A program made the translations under genes and the position numbers. Positions 47,758-59,206 of a stretch of 64,000 nucleotides of DNA are shown here, one piece after another. The number at the start of each line of letters is the position of its first letter. Position 1 is the first letter of the stretch. The notes below the pieces were generated by a model. It did no database searches, was not told the DNA's origin, and was given only the letters and a program-made list of their open reading frames with translations. This DNA is from Tubiluchus corallicola (taxonomy: Eukaryota; Priapulida; Priapulimorpha; Priapulimorphida; Tubiluchidae), in contig JAQGDQ010000021.1 in the NCBI GenBank assembly GCA_030141605.1, positions 312,001 to 376,000 of the forward strand, given 5' to 3'.

Positions 47758-48640
47758 TGTAATGTGGGGCGGATCTCACAATCAAGTATGAGCAATCAGC
47801 GCTCTTATTGTTTGGTAGCGTGTGTCATACTACTCAGTTTTTACTCAATATATTTCTTCAACACAAAACGTGAAACTAATTTTATGCAGTTTTTATGATA
47901 AGATAAGCCTTTAATATTCATAAATGTTGATAATATAAAATTAGTTCAAACCAAATGACAGCAGTTAATTTGTACCCGGGTACCCATTCAATAAACATGT
48001 ATTGCTACACTACTCAAAGTTTACTGACCGGTAATACTTTCAGATGCTACAAACAATACCCAAAAATTACCTTTGGCTAACAAAATAAAATAATCTAACA
48101 GTTCACCAACGCTTGTTAATAGTATGTCCATAAAGTAAAGCTCCATCCACACGAGGTTGTAATGTAAGCTATCAGCACTTTGAACTGAGTCTTAGTTTTA
48201 CCAGCCACTGCCAGTCGAAGCAAGTATCGTTGTACAAAAGGAAGCAACAGGCGGTGGCCTAGTAGTTAAACAAAAGAAACGAGAATTTATCACTTACAGT
48301 CTCAGCATCAATGAAAACATACGTCTGCAATACTTATCGGCGGTAGCACGACGACGAAGGTGGCGGATCCACAACATCGGTGTGCACACCCGGGTGTTTA
48401 GAGCATAGCTGGACTGCGAAGTCACAAGCAGATGGGAGTCGTTCCCGAAAGCATCCTGCGTTGGTAGAACGGTAGTTTGGTTTTTCACGTCAGATGTCAC
48501 AACGTAACTCGATGTAAGCAAATGGAGAACTGGGCTTGATACTAGAACTGCCCACACAAATAGTCACTAGCACGTAGTTGGAACTTTCACTAAACATTAG
48601 CGTTTGGTAGAGCCAGCTAAAGTTGCACGATTTATATGCA
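47758..48640 (-). repeat. 5' LTR of the Gmr1-like element, U3 truncated
   Basis: Matches 41347-42229 with about four substitutions (near 48316, 48341, 48448 and 48453). The match stops at 48640, directly at the TATA box, and LINE sequence follows. About 400 bp of U3 present in the other LTR are therefore missing, if the longer LTR definition is right. Confidence 0.8.
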
Positions 48641-49240
48641 AAGAGTGATAACGAAGTATGCTGATATTTGAACACAGAAGAGATGCTAAAAGGTGCTATT
48701 GAGTATATGTGATAAAAGCATTCCCAGAAACTGGGAGACAGAATTAAGAAATTGTAAGTGTGTATGATTTATACTTTATAGAATGAAATGCTGAAAGAAT
48801 GCAAAGCTTATTGAAGTTACAATGGAAAAAAGAAAAAAACAGTTAAAAGTATCTAAAAGTAGAAACTACGAAAAGTGTAATGATACTGTGACAAAACTAA
48901 TTTTATGAAATTCAAAATGTTAAAATTGGAAACAGGCAACTATTTATGTAATGGAATGTGATGGGAAAACAGTATATGAAATTACTGGATGGAAACTAAA
49001 CATGATACGGTTAAAGAGTAATTACAAAAATAAGTATAAGACGATTTGATGTATTCACTGTGTGTGAGGGAATGTGATACGACGGAACATCTGTTGAGTG
49101 TTGAAATATGGGGCAGCTAAAAAAATTTATACAGTGAAAGAAGAAGCAGTAAACACAAGCACATCAGAGAGAGTCAATACATCAGACAAGTGTGAAAATT
49201 TAGAGAAATTATGGAGGTGAATGTAGAGATGTAAGAACAA
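48641..49240 (+). mobile_element. Non-LTR retrotransposon, C-terminal part (3' half of the split copy)
   Basis: The + strand right after the LTR continues LINE-like sequence in broken frames. It is Lys/Glu-rich, then has NYKNKYK-like text and a Cys/His cluster ECDTTEHLL at about 49068-49095, preceded by Cys codons. This matches the C-terminal zinc-knuckle region (CxxCxxxxETxEHLL) of some LINE ORF2 proteins. With 40150-40962 it frames the LTR insertion. Confidence 0.6.
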
Positions 49241-49399
49241 CAGCATGACGGGATACAGTTTTTTGGCTTGCTCCTTTATGATGTGGACATGCAGAAACTT
49301 GTTAGTAACTTAGTATAGTCACTGCATGAATAGCCCTATGTAATACTATGTAACACATACTAATTATCCTGGTCAATTCAATAAAAAAGGATACATATG

Positions 49400-49595
49400 T
49401 TACGTCAGTCGTCACGTGATAATATTTTTATGTATGCTCTGTCATTTCTATGTGTAAGACCTCAGACGTGTATGCTGTATGGTGGCCACAGTGACCGTTA
49501 ACCATGATTACGGCCATAGTTACGGATTTACGGCAGTTAGGTGTTGGAGAGCTCCGCTATTGCGAGATTGTCGTCATTATTAATACATTGAATAG
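49400..49595 (+). promoter_or_regulatory. Likely promoter and first (noncoding) exon of the zinc-finger gene
   Basis: TTACGTCA and the E-box CACGTG lie at about 49399-49417. A donor AATAG|GTGAGT follows at 49595/49596. An ATG at 49504 opens a frame to the donor that would not join the zinc-finger frame at 53202, so it would act as an upstream ORF. The start of transcription is not determined. Confidence 0.4.
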
Positions 49596-49860
49596 GTGAG
49601 TAAAAAAAGATAAGTCCTATCGAACATTTAGAACTTTAAAATGATCACTACCTTATAGGCTTATATCAAAAGAGGATAATTGTCCTTGTATCATAGTTCG
49701 GGCAGACCATAATGCGGCCGCATGCGCTGTCTTACAGTATTGCAGTTTTCTGACTTTTTAAGTACCGCTGAAATAATGGTTTACAAAACTTAAGTGAGCA
49801 GTTTGGGCAAAGTGATATGTAATTGGCGTTAATGAGCTGTAACTTACAGAAGTATCACAA

Positions 49861-49980
49861 TATGGCGGACCTTGCGAAAATTAAAATAACAACATTTCCT
49901 AATCCCGTTGAAATACGAAGACTTTTAAACTAGTATGTAAAATGTTATTTGATTTTAATTTTTGCAAGGTCCGCTATATA
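49861..49980. mobile_element. MITE with ~30-bp inverted repeats
   Basis: The left arm TATGGCGGACCTTGCGAAAA (then TTAAAATAACA) pairs with the right arm at 49942-49980, which reads TATAGCGGACCTTGCAAAAA on the other strand. Flanking TA repeats make a TA target site possible. It has no ORF. Confidence 0.75.
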
Positions 49981-52733
49981 TTATGTTTTAATATATAATT
50001 TGTTTTATGTATGTATGTTGTATGTACATATGTGTATGTACATATGTTTTTAGTTAACATTTAAAAACTATTTCATGTCACAAAGAAAAGAATAAATGTA
50101 TTTTGCTGTTTAATAACACACGAAAAGGTAGTATTTCCCTAATTCCTATGCTGTATTAATAGGACTCGGTGCGGTAACTAGGCTGACGTAGCTGACTCAT
50201 TGGTAAAGTATAAGTGCAGAAAAACTCGCATATGGCAAAACACTAACTTTCGTGACTCATACATCCTGAGGGTCTTTAGGGCCACAGCATGTAGCAACTA
50301 AATGCTTATTGTTAAGATAACTGAGCAGTTAGTTGAATAGCACCATTAGATGTTTTATTTGCAAATAAAAATGATTTTATTTTCTTATTTGCCCCTGAAT
50401 CTTAACAATTGTTGCCCAGGTACCGACAAGTATGAGAAAAAGGGTTTGATTTTTGCTACTCGTATAAACACTTAGTAGTAAAATGTGAGGTAAAAATGAT
50501 GTAAGTTGAATATCTGCATCTGGGCTGTGACAGTGTACTAACAAAATTTGCCACATGATTTCTTTAGATAATCAAACCATGTGAAATTGCTTGACAAAAT
50601 TACCTTTTACCGTAGTAATTTAACATTTGTCTATTTTAGCTAATATCATTTCAAGAGCAAGAATTACTTATGCGAAAAAATACTCTGATGTGAATCAACT
50701 ATACAAGAAATAATAAGAAACTCCATCACAGTGAGTAAATTTATATACGTACCTTTATAAATTAGCTTACTAGAGGAAGAGACGATAATCATAGTATACT
50801 TTGTTAAATTTATTACATCAGTTGAATTCGTGTTTATCCAACTCATGTTGATGTTATTATAAAAATAGATTCAACTTTGATCTTTACTATCACTTACTGC
50901 ACAAGAGGTCCAAATAGATGAGCTTTTTTGTGCTTTTGGATAGAATTGCTAGCAGCTACTGGCTTATGTTAAAGGGAAGCCAGACCCAATCTTAAGCTAT
51001 AGCTCAAGGCAATTTATCCCATAACATATTGGAAGGGAATCGATTTATATATGGTAGTGATCACGATTAATTCGATTAATCTATTAGTTACCCAGCACTA
51101 AAAGCAAACATACTATTTTTACATTCGTGAGAGAATTATTACCACAGAAACGTAATTTCATATTAGTGCTAATAGTTCTTCAGTGTTACATGCATTTTGC
51201 TTTTTGCTAGTTAGATGGCCACTATTAGAGTCTGCACCTCGGAAGTGCATTGCACAAAAATAGGTGCCCATTTCAGAAGTGTTCTGTTGTGATGTTGTGC
51301 ACATGTTCGGGAGCTCGTGCATGAGCACAGCATTAAACTTAAAATTTGAATTTTAGACTTAAAATTTGCCAAGTTTTTGTATATCACACTGAATGCTGTA
51401 CAGTAGCACTGTACTTCAATTTCTGCTTTTCCAAGCACGTGTAACATGCTCACGGAATGTTTGTGCTGTTGAAAATTATGTGCATTTGTTTATGTCATTA
51501 CTAGTTGCGCTTGCCTACCGGTAATTAAGTTTTTAGCCTATTATTTATCAGAAACATTTGATGTTAGTACAGATGTTAAAATGTATACTTTTCACATGCT
51601 TCAAAATGGGGTAGGGTATGAAAAATCATTATCTGTTTTCTTTTAATATATTACATTTACTACAATATGCAATGTATTAAATACATTTAATTGTAAAATG
51701 TGCTGCTGTAAAATTTGCAAGTCTGTCAAACAAAAGGGATTTACCCCAGTTGTTAATAGAACCTGTGAATGGCTGTGATAAAGGATAGAGTCTTACCAGC
51801 TAGGTGCTCTGGATGGTATATACAGGATAATACGTAACCTTTTGCTAGGGGGATACAAAAACAAGTAGCAGTACAAAAAATTTATTGCATCAAAGTATTG
51901 CTGAAGCAATTACAAATCTATCAAGCCCTCAATATTTAGTATTGGAAGTCTCACACAGCCTGCGATCTTGAAGGTATGATCACAGCAGGGACCTGAAAAG
52001 TATAGGATTACTGAAATTTTCTCAAATGAATTGAGGTTATTTACTCCCTTATATGTGTGTAGTACTAACTTTACACGAATGCACGCAGGTTGAAACTGGC
52101 CACTAACCAATTAACTAATAACAAAGGCGGCATTCGTCCACTGCTAGGTAGCGCTTGCGGCAGCTGACAATACTGTTGAGCTGTTGCATTATGTACCGGG
52201 GGTTAAAGAGGCGCACATTAGACAATACCGCAGAATATTTTCACATTAGTAATTAAGTCTGCTCGTTTTTAGCACTACAGTTGGCATTGGGGAACTCAGT
52301 CATTTGTAACAAATGGCCCGTTACAAATATTTGGTCTTTTGATGCCAAAGTTGCACTTGAAAAATTGACAACAGAGTATTAATGCATGTTGCTACCATTT
52401 TCTGCTCATATTTATTCATAGTCTCACATCTATGCCGGATCTACAATGAGCTCATAATCATGTAAGCCAATAACTTGGTGATTTAACATGTTTTGGCAGT
52501 TTTACAGCATTTCAAGTAATGCAGAGCAAAATCATTAGCGTGAATCTACCCAAATGAATATTCCGGTTGCCTAACGCAGCTTGAAACTAAAACTAATTTG
52601 TTTGACACCTGACACAATGGGGCTAGCCTATTCCGAAGTCGACTATCCGCGATCAATGTTAATTAGGTGTAACATATTTTCGTACAATAGCGAACAATAG
52701 GGCTTGCACCGCGTGGCCTTCGTGTAAACTCCA

Positions 52734-52771
52734 TGTGTGTGTGTGTGGGGGGGGGTGCGTGCGTGCGTGTG
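52734..52771. repeat. (TG)n-(G)n-(TGCG)n tract
   Basis: TGTG run, nine or so G, then GCGTGCGT repeats. Confidence 0.85.
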
Positions 52772-52883
52772 GGTATCAGGGTTCCTATCCTGTTCGGCAA
52801 CGAAAATCCGGATCCTCGCTATTCTTTTTTGTTTGACATAATGCTTCTAAGTTCAAATCTGCACGTTTCAAGAGACAAGAGAG

Positions 52884-52925
52884 TAGTTGAGTGGTAAGGG
52901 TGTGTGCTTATGGTTCAAAATTAAG
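52884..52925 (+). mobile_element. Possible tRNA-derived SINE scrap
   Basis: TAGTTGAGTGG fits the pol III A-box (TRGYNNARNGG), followed at about 33 nt by a weak B-box-like GGTTCAAAA. No cloverleaf and no element borders, so only a fragment if real. Confidence 0.25.
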
Positions 52926-53201
52926 AGAAGCACCACCACCTGCTACAACAGTTTTATCTTTCATTGCCCCAGCAGTTTACCTAGTTGAAAGAGGCATCCA
53001 TATGTGGCTAAGACATTTCAGCAGCTAAGTGTTTGCTTTGAGAATTATCTTTGTAATGAATTAAGTTCTTGTCCCTCAATAACCGTCTAAATTAAGTGGG
53101 TACAGTTGTTGAGTGTGGAATTCTGGCTTGTAGAGCACTCAACTTATACAGAAAAATGCTTCCTACAAATCACATAAGTCCATATTTCGCTTCTACAGGG
53201 A

Positions 53202-56200
53202 ATGCCTTCGGAGGCTCAAAATCAGCTTGAGGAAGGCAATCAATCTGAATGTAGCTGCAATTGCCAAAGTGCAAGTACTGATACCGGTTCCAGTGGTACA
53301 TTCCGCTGCGGTGAGTGCGACAAGAGGTACAATGAGCGTAATAGTCTCATGCTTCATATGAGTCGGTCACATCAGAGACAACACATGATACATAAGTGCA
53401 CAACTTGTCATCGAAAATTTTCCTCTCCAGAAAATTTGGCTGTACACCATTGTATAGACATGGATGGTCACTTTTCGTGCATTTACTGTACTGAGATGTT
53501 TGAGAAGCAATCCGAGCGTGGGCATCACATTATGGAGGAACACGTGAAGTACAAAAAGGTCTTGTGTGGGCTGTGCGAATGCGGGTTCAGGACTTACGAT
53601 GTGATGCGAACGCACGTGGAAAAAATTCATCCTGAGAAGAAAGTTGTCATGAATTGTATGACGTAAGTAAATTAGTCTGTGTTATCATTTTTCAGTGCTT
53701 GATCTTGGTCAAGTCTGAGACCAAAGTCAAGTAATGGCTAAAATCTTTATTGGTGCCTGTTTGACTAACATCTTTGTCTGTGCATTTGTCCACAATTTCT
53801 TTCTAAACTTGGCAGACTATTATTATCAATATACATTAGAACTGCTGTTCCTGATATTAAAAATCAATGTCACAGTTGTCCTTGATATATAAAAAAGTTT
53901 ATACAGACTGACATAGTTTAAATAAAAAGTGTTAAAGGCCAAGTAAACACTCTTGATAAAATAAAACTTTAAAAATGTCTTGAAATTTGTATGTCTTGCA
54001 TGCTGTTTTAATGCATACAGAGCTTGCATTTGCAACAATTTGTAATAAAATTGTAAATAAGCCTTTCAAACATGTATGTGTAATGCTAAGTAATATAACT
54101 TTGTATGGAAAGGTTTTTGGAATGTACTTTAAAATTCCCTTTTCTTCCTGTTTAACTTAGCAGGTGTCTGAGTTTCTTACATTCGATTTTGTTTGAAATG
54201 GTGGGCGCGTATTTGTAATTAATGTATATTGTATTCTTTTATAATATCAAACAAAGGCCATTTTACATTATATTGTATATTTGCTGTCTTTGTAGCTTTT
54301 CTTTTACCAATTTCTGATATCATTTGATAAGTTATGGTAAGATACATTATTATGTGCTTGACCTTGTGGTGATGCACCTGTTCAAGAAAATTGATTTTGC
54401 CTATAGGTGGTGCTATTGTTCTAGGACCTTGTCTGACAGTCCATTGTCCAGACATGTGACAATTTTTTGTAAAACAACAGCTTCACAATATTTATTCACT
54501 TGGTAGCAACACAATGTCATATTAACAAAATCTTACAGCAAAATTAATGTAATTTTTTGCATTTAGTTTTAAGTATACTTCTTTGAAACAACGTTTTTTA
54601 ACAGATATGCTTACAAAACAGACAGAGCAGTATTTAACTATGCCTGTTTTGTTGCTTTAAATTTGTTTTAAGAAAACTTTAGTGCTTGGGAACTTTATTG
54701 AGATGCATAAAAAAGGGCAGCCATCACAGTCTGAAGCCACAAACTGCAACCGCAAGTGAAAGCAAGAAGTTTGTAAATTTCTAACACAAATAACAATATG
54801 TTGGCCATGTCACATTATACAAGCAAACCACAATAATGTATAATAAAAACTTTGTTTAAATTTACATGCAAACCGTCTGAAGGAGATACGTAATTTCTAA
54901 TAAAAATAGAAGACATTTATTTATGGTTCTCTGCAATTCACATTTTTATAAATTATGCTAGTACTTTTCTTTGGTTTTTAGTTGCAAATTTTCCTCTCAC
55001 GATGTGGATGAGTTATCTCAACATGACTGTGGTTCTGAAAAGGATGCTGTCAGGGATGGTGATGCTGAAACAGGTGTGATATTGAATGATTTAAAAAAGT
55101 TCATCAACAAAAGCAGTACAGAAGGGAGTCATGTAGTACAAAAAGGTTCTGTAAGCTGCATATTCAAGTTAACATATATATTTAACAACAAACAGTAAAG
55201 AAAATACTGTCTGCATTAGTTGAACCTTTATTCCTACGTGATTTTATACTCTGGTCCTGAATGTGTGCAACAGGTTGAAGTAAATGTATTCCATCATTGA
55301 TTATACATAAATTCTCCAATGCGCTGGGGCATATGGAGAATTTCCATGCGAAAGCAGGTGGTCAGAGAAATGTCCACAAACCATTTGCTCTGTGTGATAG
55401 ATAAATTAAGTTTTTTAATTCATTTAAACTAAAATCTTTGACTATGTTGTTCAAAATGAATTGTGTAAATTTTCAGCTGAAAATTGCACAATGACACTTA
55501 CTTTGGAACAAAATATGCATATTGTAAATAAATTATACATAGTATTCTTGCCTACTTAAGTATGCAAGAACTTGACAATTTTTTGTTTTCATTTTATTTT
55601 TTCAAATATCTCTTCAGTAAGGGAATTGTTTGAGGAACCACAAAGGACAAACGACGAAGCATATACTGGCGACGTATCTAGTAATGCAAAGTATGAAACA
55701 TTTTTAACTTTAACATAGATATAGCACTGTGTGGCAGTGTGTACTGTATAAGCTAGTTATATGTACTTTATTCAGAAAAATTGCATTGCTAGTTTACTGA
55801 CATAGTGTTAAGGTATACATGCACACTAAAATTGCATATTGTGCAACAGCTTTACTTTTCTTAAGTATTCAATTTTTTGTGGAAGAGCAAAAATTAGTAC
55901 TTGGTTATAACGGCCAAGCAAAAACATTTTAGGAATCTCAGGATTATGCGTTATGAACTTATGAACCACTTGTGCAAGATTGAAACTTAGATTTTAAGAT
56001 TTTGAGCAGTCGATTGACAGTTAAGTGAGGCAAGCCACCTCTCAAGTTCACAGGTGCATTTTTGGATTTAGACAAGCCATGTTGATGAACTAAGTATAAG
56101 CTACCGTATTTTCCCGTGTATAAGAGACCCTTTTTTGCTCAGAATTTTCACTTTAAAAATAGGGGGTCTCTTATACATGGGAGTAAGTCTTTTCAATAAG

Positions 56201-59200
56201 ATGCATAAATTGTGACACTAATGATTTTAAAGAAATAAGTGCTCTACAACTGTTTTATTTCGAATAATTATAGTTTCCTTTCAATAGATCTTCTCCATGG
56301 CTAAATTCTAATGATAAAATTAATGTACCGGGTAAGTTATTATTTTTTTAAATGTCAAAAGAGGACAATGCCATTTTTGAGCAGAGTGACTCCTCTGATG
56401 ATGAACTGGCTGGAATTGCTGAAGGTCTGACTCCAGTTGATATTTTTGATGAGAGTGATGAGGAATTTAATGATTTCTATGATGAATAAAGTTATTCATT
56501 ACCAAAAAACTTTTTTCCAGAATTTTTGCCTAAAAATTGAAGGGGTCTCTTATACACAAGGGTCTCTTATACATGGGAAAATACGGTAATTAGAATTGCT
56601 TTTCAGTAATAGCATGTAGTCGATAATTAGTCAACAAAAGCCGTTTTTAGAGTTTCATCATAGGCCATATTTACGCCCATTTCAAAAACAGTGAGGCCAT
56701 AAACAGTGAGGACATGAGATTAATTGTTTCGTGGAACTGTTTTGCAAACAAAATCATTTATTTATAAGTAGTAATAGTAGTTATTTAGTGACTTTCAGTG
56801 TGACAAATTTCCTAAAATATCGATCAGAACCAGTCACTACTCAAAGAAATTACCCTTGAAAGGCAGGCGACATTATAAATTTTTTATGTGTTGTCTTTTG
56901 TGACCTAGGAGTAAAATTTAGCAGTTTCTCGTTATAACCGAGACGATTGTAATTTAATCTGTTATGCATTGAGTAATAACAAGAGCTTTTTCTTGCTATA
57001 GTAACCTCAAGGCTTCCAGTATAAATAAACTGAATGAGGATGAGCTTGAAGAAGTACCAGCAAAGAAAGCAAGGAGAAAAGCAAATACATGTAAGTTGAA
57101 TTATGCTGAACTAGACTATGAAAAGACATAACAGTGCAGGTTGATATTCAAAAAATTTTTGAATACATTCAGTCATTATTTGACTTTGGCTGCTGATAGA
57201 GAATTCCGTCTCATAGTTCTTGTTTTATCAGCAACATTTTAGGTTAGAGCTGTTTTCTCACTCATTTCATTGAGTTCCAATGGTAACACTATCGTTTACA
57301 TCATTTGTTGAACTGGATTAGAGTTTGTGACTTACGAATTAGCATAGCCTTTTGCTTGTACAATTTCAAAAGTGGGTTGGAAAAGAATACATTTGCACAG
57401 GCCACCTTCTTTTATGGACCCAGATCCTCTTAGCATACAATGACCCAGCCAGTGCTTTCATGAAACTGGTTAAAGACCGAGCAGTTTTGAAGTTTATCAG
57501 TTAATCATTTCCTACCTCAAAACTTGTCCCTTTTCTTTGGGATGCCAGAAAACTGCAAAAATGTTTTTGTGGTTTCCTAAATGACATGCTTGCAACAGTA
57601 TCAACAGTATACGACAATGTCAGTTTATTGTTGGAATAATAGAAATGCATATTCTCCAAGTCAGATGATTCCGTCTTTTTAATTATTCACTTGAGGTTGG
57701 AACCCCTTAAAAATGTGTTTCGTAACGTTAGGATAGCGTGTGTTCTGTTTGTATAATTTTTAGGTAGATGGTAATAAATTTAGGTGTATTTTTAGGTAGA
57801 TGGTAACACTGTAAGTAGTAAAGGTGACCAGAGGACGTCTGCATCTGCATAATTTAATTTCCTTGTCAGATTTGCACCTCGCCGCATTAATCTATGTCCT
57901 TACAGTATCTCATACGGGATTTTAAAATCCGCAAAAAGATGAAGGCATTTAAAAGTGTACACTCGTATCTCGGTTTGCCGGACCTCGCTTTTACCGAAAA
58001 TTGAAAGAATCAGACAAAATCTAGACCGTTGAAAAAACTGCATAGTCCATTGTTTCGCAAGCTCACCAATTGCAGTGATCACTTTGTTTACATCATTATA
58101 TTAGTGTAACCACGTGTATATCTCTACACATAAAAAATATAGAGTCAGTTACCTATGCGGAGCTGTTTGAGTCAATTGCCAACAGTTTTTATACACATAG
58201 CAGTTTACGTCAGTTTTGCATAGGAGCGGCCCGCACTAGACGTTTTTGAGACAATTAGGTGATTGATTCGACATTACCGTGAGTCTAACGCATGGTGCCT
58301 ACTGTATTAGCTCAGTATCAGTAAATACGTACAATTGGCAAATTCGGACTAATGTTTCCCTGCTTTTGTCCAAAAAACCGAGATATGAGTGTATTATTAT
58401 GCGTAATAAAACTAGCAGACATGTTAAGGGTTATATTTTACTGCAAATTACTCTGTGACTGTAAGGTTTTATTTTGCTGTTGGTATATTTAATTTTTACG
58501 TCTGAACTGCCTGCATTTAGCAAAAGCACAAGCAAACTGTAAATAGTAAATTGTACGTGGGAGAATGGAAAATTGATTGTTCTTGCTTAAACTTAATTGT
58601 CAATAATTTATTGCTTGTTTCTTAACTTCTATTGTGCGTAGCTGTTACTGAGTCTGCAAAATGCGCAAAGAAAAATCGAGTCTAGTCCGCTGTGGTAAAT
58701 CTGTAACATTCTTAAATCCTTGTGCATTTAAAGTCCGCAAAAATGTGTGTATATTGACTGCTCTTATCTTTGATACGTAGTGCTGGTAATTCTCTATTAT
58801 GCATACTTAGTAATTAGTGTACTGGCACGACTGACAAAAACAGGAAGCAGTAAAAGCAAGCTCTCCTGAAAGAGTGCTTATAATCTATGGTGTATGATGG
58901 TCGTTACTGAATACATAACTAAACTTTTACTGAATTTATCAGTTCACTGCAGACAATAAAGACAAATGAGTTAGTTGATCATTTTTGTAAAAGAAGCAAT
59001 TTCTAGTTACAGTGCATAATTTACTAAATACTACCAGGTACAGAAAAAAATCAGGCTGTTTATTTTCCATTTTCTTATACGAATATTAAATTCTTCTTCT
59101 AAGAAAATGATTTTTTGTGTTGTAGGTCTAAATTTATTTACCACTTTTTGTTTTTAAAGGTCCAAATGCTAGTAATAGAAGAAGAAGTCCTAGGACCAAG

Positions 59201-59206
59201 AAATGA
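53202..59206 (+). CDS. C2H2 zinc-finger protein
   Basis: Exons: 53199-53662 (ATG 53202), 54982-55145 (or 55150), 55618-55690, 57002-57090 and 59160-59206 (TGA 59204-59206). Exon 1 encodes four C2H2 fingers: Cys36-His57; Cys66 onward with an atypical HHC end; Cys93-His114; Cys122-His143. A fifth finger is split by the first coding intron: NCMT joins CKFSSHDVDELSQHDC. The tail is acidic, then basic (KKARRKAN, NRRRSPRTKK), a likely nuclear localisation signal at the C-terminus. The protein probably binds DNA or RNA in the nucleus; I do not recognise the orthologue. The junction 55145/55618 needs a weak donor (AAG|GTTCTG) to keep frame. The stronger donor GTAAGC at 55151 gives an immediate stop. 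Two MITEs sit in its introns. It is convergent with the sulfotransferase. Confidence 0.8.
56104..56586. mobile_element. pogo-like (Tc1/mariner) nonautonomous element
   Basis: Terminal inverted repeats of about 27 bp begin CCGTATTTTCCC and continue TGTATAAGAGACCC, one mismatch between ends. TA dinucleotides flank it (56102-56103 and 56587-56588). Extra copies of GGGTCTCTTATACA lie just inside each end. A 45-residue acidic ORF at 56352-56489 (ending ESDEEFNDFYDE) resembles the C-terminal tail of pogo/Tigger transposases. The element therefore looks like an internal deletion derivative. It lies in an intron of the zinc-finger gene. Confidence 0.8.

Larger units (their letters stand above)
41347..48640 (-). 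mobile_element. Gmr1-like Ty3/gypsy-class LTR retrotransposon (integrase before RT)
   Basis: A complete coding set lies on the minus strand. Order: truncated 5' LTR (47758-48640); primer site (47739-47756); ORF1 (47212-47610); ORF2 with Gag CCHC, protease and integrase (44105-47281); ORF3 with RT and RNase H (42726-44078); polypurine tract (about 42637-42642); 3' LTR (41347 to about 42633). RT and integrase sequences are of Ty3/gypsy type (YIDD, GPY module), but integrase is encoded before RT as in Ty1/copia. That order defines the Gmr1 group, first described from cod and other deuterostomes. The shared 883 bp of the LTRs differ at only about four places by eye, so the insertion is young. No stop interrupts the long ORFs, but two -1 frame changes separate them. 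Confidence 0.92.
49596..53198 (+). other. Intron 1 of the zinc-finger gene (presumed)
   Basis: Mostly AT-rich. It contains a 120-bp inverted-repeat MITE (49861-49980), a (TG)n/(G)n/(TGCG)n tract at 52734-52771 and a possible tRNA-derived SINE scrap at about 52884-52925. The acceptor TTCTACAG ends at 53198. Confidence 0.45.
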
